A stretch of 64,000 nucleotides of DNA from Canna indica (taxonomy: Eukaryota; Streptophyta; Magnoliopsida; Zingiberales; Cannaceae): positions 6,913,501-6,977,500 of the forward strand of contig CP136896.1 of assembly GCA_034359265.1 (NCBI GenBank), in the 5' to 3' direction. Made by a program: the position numbers and the translations under genes. Shown piece by piece: positions 56,221 to 64,000 of this stretch (positions are counted from its first letter, which is position 1; every line of letters begins with the position of its first letter). The notes beneath the pieces are model-generated. The model searched no databases. It was not told where the DNA came from and saw only the letters and a program-made list of their open reading frames with translations.

Positions 56221-56902
56221 CAACTTGCCACAGACAATGAGAAAAATTAGATTCAGTTTTGTTTATCTTCAAATGTTTAAATAGCAAATGATGATGACAA
56301 ATGCATTTGTTTTTGTTTTTTTTGAATGATTGGGTTCAACTTAGAGTGTGCATCTTTAGTTTAATTATATAGATTGCATTTGCTTTATTTGATGTATTGG
56401 AGATATTTTCTGTGTTATATTTGGAATGTTACAATCTTATAACTAGGGATGAGCATTGATCGGGTTGGACCAAAACCTGACCCAACCCGAATAAGGAATT
56501 AAGGAGAACCCCCTATCCTAATAAGAATTAGGTAGGGGTCCAACCCGATTAATCCAAATAAGATCGAGGCCGCTTCTAATAACCCTAATAGTAATAACAT
56601 AAATTTTATTGTCATCATTTGTGACTCCATTGATATATTTCATAAATTAATCATTTTGTCAAATAGTTCAAAGCACAATATTACTTAATATTTTTCAATA
56701 TAATAAAATCAAATTGTACACAAATTAAACACAATAGTTCATCACAATAAACTACAACAAGAGGTATAAACCCCTACAAAATGGAATTCAGGTTGGATCA
56801 AGTATATTAATGTTTTTTCAAAACTGATTGTCTCAACTGTCATCTTCTCCCGTGGAATTTCTCAACATGGGTAATCAAATTCGAAATAAAATTCTTGACA
56901 TT
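56221..56902. other. Intergenic; eroded hAT piece
   Basis: 56446-56560 starts with TAGGGATGAGCATTGATCGG and has CCAACCCGA motifs, the left part of a hAT MITE; a matching right end was not found. The rest shows no feature. Confidence 0.4.
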
Positions 56903-57427
56903 TGTTACAACCCGCTTGATGGGATAACTGACTCATCAACTTCATATGTCAACCTATTGGCCTAATTAAAATATTCGAGCTGAAATTGATGGTAGCACAC
57001 TCATCAAACATTATAAAGCCAACACCACATCCAATATACTCTTGATGTGGGATAAAAGTGAAATATTACAATCTCCCTCACTTATGCCTTGACATCCCCG
57101 TCAAGACCCCACTCAAGTCTAACACATAGCTCAGAATCACACCTAAGTCGGCGGCATGTGAGGCCTAGCCTAGTAGTGACTCCACTCCATCACCCGGGCA
57201 ACTCTTTCTCGCTTAAGCTCCCTCACCATGCCTAGGACTAGAACTTGGCTCTAATACTATTTGTTACACCTGCTTGATGAGATAGCTGACCTTTCAACTT
57301 CATAGACCAACCTATTGACCTAATTAAAATCTTTAAGGTGATGTTGATGATAGCACATTCATCAAGTCTTATAAGTCAACATCACATCCAATATACTCCT
57401 GATGTGGGACTAAAGTGAGATATTACA
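56903..57427 (-). mobile_element. TRIM (miniature LTR retrotransposon, 525 bp)
   Basis: Direct LTRs lie at 56903-57070 and 57262-57427, about 167 bp each, both TGTTACA...ATATTACA. Next to the right LTR, GGCTCTAATACTA (57248-57260) is the complement of a decayed initiator tRNA-Met primer site. Next to the left LTR, ATCTCCCTCACTT (57071-57083) is a polypurine tract on the minus strand. The element is therefore on the minus strand, with 191 bp between LTRs and no coding capacity. Flanks ACATT and ACACC match only in part. Confidence 0.85.
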
Positions 57428-57842
57428 ACACCCTTCTTTAATCTGTTTATGTTATCTCGCTTCTTTCTTTCTCAAATTCTAGCCTTCAGGCTCTATGGAT
57501 CTCCAACGCTGTGTTCTCGCCCATGAATTCCAAAGATTCTTAAGGTATTAGTGACGGTGAGGAACAAGAGATGAGAAGAAAAATTTGTTAGATATTATGA
57601 TTGTCAAGATTGATGATGATAATACGCTCCAAAAGCACTAAAACATATTAATCTTTTTTTTTGTTTTACCGTGGAGAATAAGAAAGAAACGAGAGAAGAG
57701 GTTAATCTTTTTTGTTATTGTTTCACTAAATATTTTGTTCTAGTAAAGTATACGAGTACATTATAAGGAAGTTGGTTCTAATTTTAATAAAATAAATTTA
57801 AATTTCTTTTTCGGTAAAATCCGAACGGCAAATGTCAGTTTT

Positions 57843-57848
57843 GGCCCA
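57843..57848 (-). promoter_or_regulatory. Candidate site II element (TGGGCC)
   Basis: On the minus strand TGGGCC, the site II motif bound by TCP factors and often found with telo-boxes in promoters of plant ribosomal protein genes. It lies almost 690 bp before the ATG, farther than usual, so support is weak. Confidence 0.25.
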
Positions 57849-57907
57849 TTGTTGTATATTTGGTTGTTCGTTATTTTATTTTGCGGGTAATGTTTCTCAT
57901 ATCTGCA

Positions 57908-58027
57908 GGGTGGTTTGTAGGTGATATGAGATTTTCTATAATTTATATGACAAATATATTAGAGAAAGGGTGGTTTGTAGGTGATACGAGATTTTCTATA
58001 ATTTATATGACAAATATATTAGAGAAG
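57908..58027. repeat. 60-bp exact-length tandem duplication
   Basis: Two adjacent 60-bp units (57908-57967 and 57968-58027), each starting GGGTGGTTTGTAGGTGAT and ending ATATTAGAGAA, differ at one internal base (ATATG versus ATACG) and at the junction. The near identity indicates a recent duplication. Confidence 0.95.
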
Positions 58028-58379
58028 CAAATACAAATTTTGCAAATAAATTAACTATAGACAATTAAATATAAAGTTTAACATATCTACTTTAATTAGT
58101 TTTACAAAAAAAAAATTCCAGGAAATCAAAAGTGCCTGAGTAACTTTTCAGTAAATCGTCTTTTAATTCTGTTGGCAAATGATAGGCTAGGTTTTTAACC
58201 GGGGCTCGGACAGAATCGGAGGATAATCCGCGTGGGGTCTAACTTAAAAGCGGATTTGAAGAGACCTGTCACCTGGCAAACCCGTTATAATATTCTTATT
58301 TCACATTTCAATTTAAATTTTGAACCCGATCCGATACTCCAAACCCGATAACCGAAAACCCGAATGCTACTCTTCAATC

Positions 58380-58387
58380 AAACCCTA
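58380..58387 (+). promoter_or_regulatory. Telo-box-like motif (AAACCCTA) before the bL28 gene
   Basis: AAACCCTA lies 143 bp before the ATG and just before a pyrimidine-rich stretch (TTCTTTCTTCTCTC) suited to a transcription start. Telo-boxes are established features of many plant ribosomal protein promoters. A single 8-mer is modest evidence. Confidence 0.45.
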
Positions 58388-58529
58388 TTCTTTCTTCTCT
58401 CACTAACCACAGCCGACGAACACAGATTCTGCAGCGAGCGGCGGACGACGGTACAGCCGCTTTTCTTCGCCGGCTTCGCCGCTTGTTCTCCCCTCCGTCG
58501 ACAGACAGTTTCTCTTCTTCAGGGAGAAG

Positions 58530-61500
58530 ATGGCCTTTAGGTCGAGGGAAATCTACAACAAAATAGCGCGAAAGGTAGGAGACTCGTTGCCGCCGGAGGC
58601 GATGGAGTCGATGAAGAAGCTCCTCCCTAATAGTAAGGTCGTTATGGGGCGTGCCAAGCGCGGGATCTTCGCTGGTCGCCACATCCAGTTCGGCAACAAG
58701 GTCAGTGAGGACGGCGGCAACAAGTAAGTAATCGTTGTCGGTCTGACTACCATTATGCTGTGGGTTCTTTAATGCTTAAGTTCTTGATTATACATTTTGG
58801 CTGTCTTTTTTGTGTGTATTGGAGCAATGGAGATAAGCGATGAATGGTCTGCCTTCCTCACTGCCTAATAGAATAAAGACAAAATTTTGAATTAAACTCA
58901 TGCTAAATCTTCGCTTGGGTCTGAACAATTTTTTTTCCCATTTGACCGTCAAGCTTATATATAGTTTTTTCGAAGAGGAGATTATGCAAATGTTTCACAT
59001 ACCCGGATCAATTCTCCGAAAACCAGTAGGATAGTCACTCCGTGTGCTTTAGGAGTTCTCTTGCCTTTTATTACATTTTATTCCTGAATAGGAGTGTCGT
59101 TATTGTTGACAAGCTGTGTAAACTGTGAGTTGCTTTAATAATAAAAAAGCTTGGTATATTCAGCATGATCATGCCATGCTATTTGATGAGCATAAAAAAA
59201 TATGTAGAATTGCATGAGCATTCCTGTTATATTGCAAGCTGAAATTTTCTGGTTTGAAGTGCATGATCTCTTTAAATTTTGTTTAATCAATGGTTGATCA
59301 AATGCATTTTCTAGAAGAGTATTTTCTTCTTTACAAAACTTGCTAATATTGCCTCACTATTAAATAAAACAGCACATTTAATGTTTACAAGAACATGATA
59401 AACGATTTTAGGTTTAGTATAGGGTGCAGCCGTGCAGGTGGAGATTAATACAATTTTTTGTGGAGAATTGGAGGCCAGTTGATAAATGCCTTTAATGACA
59501 ACACTTTGTAGAAGGCCAGTCGGTACTGAATGAAATATACTGTTGAGCCAGTAGGAAAATATGTTTACATGAATATTGGGTAGAAACTTATTGAGATAGG
59601 TATCTTATATTAACAAGAAAGATAAAGTGCAAATTCTCACATTTTTCAACAACTATTTGAGATAATTGATCAAGAATAGTACAGAGGAAAACCAATTACG
59701 TGGAGTTAGAATATACCTTTTATTAAGTAAAATAGACAACATAAACATTATATTGATTAGAAGCCAGAGCTATGTTCTTTGTTACATATTCCAGTTTAAT
59801 AGCATTACCAACAACCTGGGTGGTGTACCACTCCAACCTGTATGACTTAAGTTCTTCCTCCTGCTATGGAAGCTTGCTTTTCCCGTTGAAATAAGTTACA
59901 CTTGCAAGTTAGTGATTTCTAATGAGACTTGAAAATGCGATTTTCAGGTGAGGTTAGGAAAAACTAATACTGCTAAGAAGTTACAAGAAAGATCAAAAAG
60001 GACTTGTTAGAAATAAAAAATGATTTAAGTGCACTTCATTTTGTTTTTCTTCTGCTGAATTTGATATAGATTGTCTTCCTATTGGAGGGTAACTTAGTCA
60101 AAGTTTTAGTCTTAATATGAATTAGTAAGAACTAGCTGATTTGACCAGAAATCAGCTGAGTTCAGCTGATTTCATTATGGCAGCAATAAGTAGGGAATTA
60201 GCTGAAAATTTGGATGAGAGAAGTCAGAAGGATAATGAGTATGACTGAAAGTCTGAAACAGAGATGTTTCAGCTGCCATGCTTTTCATCCACTGCTAGCA
60301 TCGGACATTCAGCCACTATGGTTAGTCCTGCAAATTTTGTAGGCCAGCATTGTCATATTCAGCTAATATGGTTGTTACTACAGATCTTTTAGTAAACAAT
60401 CATGCAACGAGGAAGAAGCACTGGAGATGGATTTATAGGGATTTGCTATTAATCTTTTAAGAGAATGGGGATCATATGAAGAATAAGAGATGTATCATAT
60501 AATGTTCACAATTTGAAAAGTAGAAGCGGAAAAGTTTTAGGTTATTTTCTATAATGTATATATAATAATCACTATGATCATATGACACCACAATTAATAT
60601 GATTCAATTATTCTTTGCTATTATCTTATATAGCATTATGAGTTTTTAACATTTTAAATGGATATTTTGGAGTGAAAACTATATGCCCTATGGGATATAA
60701 ATGTAAAGAATTATCTACATTCTTTATTTTCTTAATTTATGTTTATTTTTGACGTTGAATGATATTTTTATATATTTTATGTTTTCAGTTTTTCTTTTTG
60801 CAAATTATAATATCAAGACTTGATCAGCCAATCACACTGTCCAAATCAAATTACTCCTGTCCAATCCAATTAGTTGAACCATGATTGAGTTCAACATAAC
60901 TTCTCCCTTAACAATTCAATGACAGGATAACTTGTACTGTATATTTTACAAGAAACGGTTGAAAATTTGTGACAAGCAAAGTTTTTCCTCCAGTGAGTGA
61001 TAATTGAATAGATTTTTATTAATGGTGGATGAAATCTCACACTAGTCTGTCAGATGTGAGATGAAGTGTATGGATTATGCTAGTAATGTGTTGTGCCTAC
61101 ATAGGAACCTTGGATAAAGTGCATAATGCAAGAAAGAAGAAACATAGGTCTATATATGCTTCAAGACCTGAGATTTGCATGATTTTAAAATTAACTTTAG
61201 ATTTTGTCAATCTGGTTGTTCTCATTAATTTCTAAGGCTTGTATGTGAAAACTAGCTTGTGTATGCCAGTACATTTTTGGTTTTTTTGGTTTCTTGCGAG
61301 TGTTGGTTTGTTATGATCTCTCTTTATTGGGTAGAAATGATAACATGCATTTGCTAACTTTTAACTTATTGAATGATCCCACGTTCATTTCATTAGCTAA
61401 GTGTGAATTCTCATAAAATGAAAAACTTTTATGGGTATTAGAGGATGGGTTAGTTTGTTCTTATTCCTTTATGTGCAAATATCACTTGTCTTCCATTGTT

Positions 61501-62296
61501 TTGGCAAATAATGGAACAAATAGTAATGATTATTAACATTTAGAATGAAACTACTCTTCAAATCCTTTCAGGCAGAAATAGAAAACACCTAGGAAGTTGC
61601 ATTTCAAGAAGACGAGAGTAGAATTTCTCCCTTCCCTTTTGAATCATGGTCTTCTCATGTCACTTATAATTTAATTTGTTGTTTTCTTGTAGTGGTTTAG
61701 GAATACCATAAAACGGCATGCTGGTGGATTGTAAATTGTAATGGATATAATAATCAGCATTTTATTATTAGCATAAAATATCATTTTATTGTCAGTAAGC
61801 AAAGATTTTGGAGCTTGGATATGATATGAAATTGTTATCATGGTGTAGGTCTCGAAGAACATGGAAGCCAAATGTGCAGGAGAAACGCCTTTTCAGTTAT
61901 GTCTATGACCGACACATTCGAGTCAAGGTTACTACTCATGCTCTCCGATGCATTGACAAAGCGGGTGGGATAGATGAGTATCTTCTGAAAACACCTTACC
62001 ATAAAATGGACACTGAGTTAGGCTTGGTATGGAAAGCCAGGATTGAGAAAATGTATGCAGAACTTGGGAAAATGGAAGTGGCCTTTTTCTCTCCTGAAGA
62101 CGAAGCCAAGATTGAAAAGGAGTTTGAAGAAGTAAAGGCTGCCAAGAGAGAGGCTCGAAGAGAAGCCAGAAAAGCCATGGTAAAGCAGAGACAGATAGAA
62201 GCTGGAATTGATGGGGATCAGACACCAGTTGCACCAGAAATTAGTGAAGGAACTAACGAAGATGCAAACCAAGAGGAGCTCGAGGGTTCAACATAA
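58530..62296 (+). CDS. Mitochondrial large-subunit ribosomal protein bL28
   Basis: There are two exons: 58530-58723 (donor GTAAGT) and 61849-62296 (acceptor GTGTAG). They join in phase 2 as AA/G, a Lys codon, giving 213 residues. The bL28 core spans about residues 38-130: VMGRAKRGIFAGRHIQFGNK in exon 1, then SRRTWKPNVQEKRLFSYVYD, IRVKVTTHALRCIDKAGGID and LKTPYHKMDTELGLVWKARI in exon 2. A charged, helical C-terminal extension (EVKAAKREARREARKAMVKQ) and acidic tail are typical of the plant mitochondrial form and absent from the bacterial protein. The N-terminus is basic/amphipathic and may act as targeting sequence. The protein is part of the mitochondrial 50S subunit. It resembles Arabidopsis At4g31460. 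The gene appears intact. The 3.1-kb intron holds no recognised gene. Confidence 0.93.
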
Positions 62297-63818
62297 TTGG
62301 AATCAGATTTAGTTCATTTCGCCTTTCCTGTTTATTTTGTTCCTATTTTGTTTGTTGAACAAATAGGGATTTACAAGTCTGCTATTGTAAGATAACAATA
62401 TGCCAATGAATACCCAATGTAAATCCTGCCAGAAGCAGAGATTTGTCTAAATTGGCTCAAATGCATCTTTGATCATATTGAAAACAAAACCCCCGAAGGG
62501 ATTCTGTAATCTGCTGTCTTAAATTTTGCAATTTGTAACTTGCTACTATGCACTGGTCACATGTACGTTGGATGCAATAAAGAAGATTTTAGACTGCTTA
62601 GCTGAAATCACTCCATCGCAATATCGCATTGCCGGATTTGGTAACGCAGATATTCAATCTTATTTCTTATTGTATCCATGTATTGATTTACTTTTCACCA
62701 CTTTAAGAGAAGAACGGCCGCCTGAGGTAGCACTCGTCTATTTCTTATATGAAAAGAAAACTAGTTTGTGTAATCTATGCTTTTCAATACCAGGCTCACT
62801 AATTTACTAATGGTTAATAATTCCGTGTTTAAGGTAAATTTTTTGGGACACCCTCTATTAAATGTTTAATATATAAATATATTCTCTAATACTTTCAAAT
62901 ACTTCCACAACTTCCTCTTAATTTACATTGTTCTCTTTTTACTCGTGGCACTTGCTTAGGTGACATTTGGTACATTACTTTTCAGATTATCAGACAATCT
63001 AAATTACATTACCTTTCAACTAAATTGTCAGTAATATAGAATATAATGTTTGATATACATAAGTAATGTTATGATAAAATTGCTGAAATTCACATAGACA
63101 TGTTTGGTATAACAAATACGTTAATGATATTTACTTTCCGAAAATATCATTTTCATAAATATATTATAATAATATTATAACTAATCATATAATATAATAT
63201 ATTATATATATTATATTTTATTATATTATATTAGTATAATAATATAATATTATATTATAATATTACATGGGAGAAGTCGTGGGAGACGATCGTCTTTTTT
63301 CGGGAAAGGAGGTGGCAAAGAAGCTAAGGTTTAAGGAGGACAATTTTATCTTAAAAAATAATTCTAGATTAACACTTCAGAAACAATTCACGTAGACATT
63401 CTCCTCTTGAGCAATTTGGATTATCATTTTAATGGCAACCGACGTTGAGACTTTAGCAAGTAAACTTAACCTCCTCATTTAACAACTTCATTTCGTTCCC
63501 TAAGCCATTGAATCGATGCATTAAACAAAGTCACTTCAATTGAATGAACTCGTTCAAGATTTCAAATTTCGCGTGCGATCCATTCGAGCTATAAATTTAA
63601 GAATTAAGAGTATAGACAAAGTGAGAGCACTATACATAGTCAAAATTTAGAAGCTACGATTGCTATCTTTGTCCATGACAAAGGTATTAATTGTTGAATG
63701 GAACTCATTCTTTATCAATTAATAAATAAATTAACTGCCATATATAGTTGAAGAATCACTCATATAATGATATAATAATCAAAATAAAATTATTCATTAA
63801 GTATACTGTGAGAAACAT
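62297..63818. other. 3' flank of the bL28 gene and AT-rich spacer
   Basis: 62297-62560 should hold the 3' untranslated region. 62955-63260 resembles an eroded MITE: TGACATTTGGTACATTACTT near the start, CATGTTTGGTATAACAAAT in the middle, and a long TATAATATTATA tract (63160-63255). Neither end pair is clear. No gene was recognised. Confidence 0.4.
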
Positions 63819-63917
63819 TTAAGCCATCCGAGTCATCACTTCCTTGAGAATTGCTTCTGCATCAGCATAGCATGACTGGGTCATTGAATCGCTCCTCTTT
63901 TCTACTGCCTCTTCAAG
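63819..63917 (-). CDS. Last exon of an unrecognised minus-strand gene (partial)
   Basis: On the minus strand an acceptor CCTACAG at 63918-63924 is followed by 33 codons, starting LEEAVEKRSDSMTQS, going on to YADAEAILKEVM and ending in TAA (63819-63821). The codons look protein-like: amphipathic, with a helical Glu/Lys pattern and no low complexity. The rest of the gene would lie beyond base 64000. I do not recognise the family. A spurious open exon is possible at this length. Confidence 0.45.
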   Translation of the reverse strand, partial: LEEAVEKRSDSMTQSCYADAEAILKEVMTRMA

Positions 63918-64000
63918 CTGTAGGACCAACAATGGAGAATAAATTCATAACAGGAGTAAATATGAAAACAAATAATTTAGTACAAACTTGCAAACATTGC
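63918..64000 (-). other. Probable intron of the partial gene at the window end
   Basis: AT-rich sequence with the acceptor CCTACAG at its left end and no open frame; it runs off the window. Confidence 0.35.

Larger units (their letters stand above)
57428..58529. other. Upstream region of the bL28 gene
   Basis: This contains a 60-bp tandem duplication (57908-58027), an AT-rich stretch, and from 58195 a GC-richer proximal promoter and 5' leader. Motifs are listed separately. No other gene was recognised. Confidence 0.5.

Noticed and set aside
58374..58682. Minus-strand frame opposite exon 1 of the bL28 gene
   Set aside because: Antisense shadow; the plus strand has the conserved bL28 motif GRAKRGIFAGRHIQFGNK.

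Overview
The window is nuclear DNA of a flowering plant. The evidence is split genes with GT-AG introns, plant-specific families (NPH3/BTB, a C2H2 finger joined to a PARP-like domain, a cysteine-rich defensin-like peptide, mitochondrial ribosomal protein bL28) and dense nested plant transposons (Copia-type LTR elements, hAT, CACTA, Mutator-like foldbacks, an L1-type LINE with an RNase H domain). The species cannot be named from the sequence; the GC-rich coding sequence of the C2H2 gene would suit a monocot, but this is weak evidence.

Host genes are sparse. (1) An NPH3-family gene at 14310-16376, minus strand, has three exons and lacks most of the BTB core. (2) A small two-exon defensin-like peptide gene lies at 34506-34882, plus strand; its exons are too short for an ORF search. 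(3) A C2H2/PARP-like gene lies at 46731-48544, minus strand, with two exons. (4) The nuclear gene for mitochondrial bL28 lies at 58530-62296, plus strand, with two exons. (5) The last exon of an unrecognised minus-strand gene lies at 63819-63917. No operon-like or functional linkage between them is visible.

The rest is mainly mobile DNA. 1-11195: a non-coding, minus-strand Copia-like LTR element (361-10874; about 5 kb once insertions are removed) is flanked by a 285-bp direct duplication. Its 3' LTR carries a hAT MITE and its interior a 4.8-kb decayed hAT transposon. 11261-12201, 17330-18000, 22178-22633, 24924-25421, 27771-30421 and 35337-35672 are hAT-type non-autonomous elements, several with 6-8 matching bases in an 8-bp target duplication; four of them contain a tRNA-like segment. 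18160-20425 is a decayed Copia element. 20583-21941, 27998-28289 and 44482-45170 are Mutator-like foldback elements with 9-10 bp target duplications. 32620-33560 is an AT-rich tandem array with a period near 170 bp. 35879-42785 is a CACTA element with intact ends and two broken transposase genes. 50032-56205 is a near-complete but mutated L1-type LINE with a 15-bp target duplication. 56903-57427 is a TRIM element.

No CRISPR array, rRNA gene, functional tRNA gene, origin or clearly new biochemical system was found. The observations most worth a second look are the NPH3 gene with a reduced BTB domain, the tRNA-like modules inside unrelated hAT MITEs, the ~170-bp palindromic satellite-like array that shares sequence with the LTR element, the CACTA decay pattern (every recognised nonsense codon fits a G-to-A or C-to-T change), and the ATGA overlap between the LINE open reading frames. 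Exon limits were set by reading splice sites and frames by eye; no alignment or transcript data were available.
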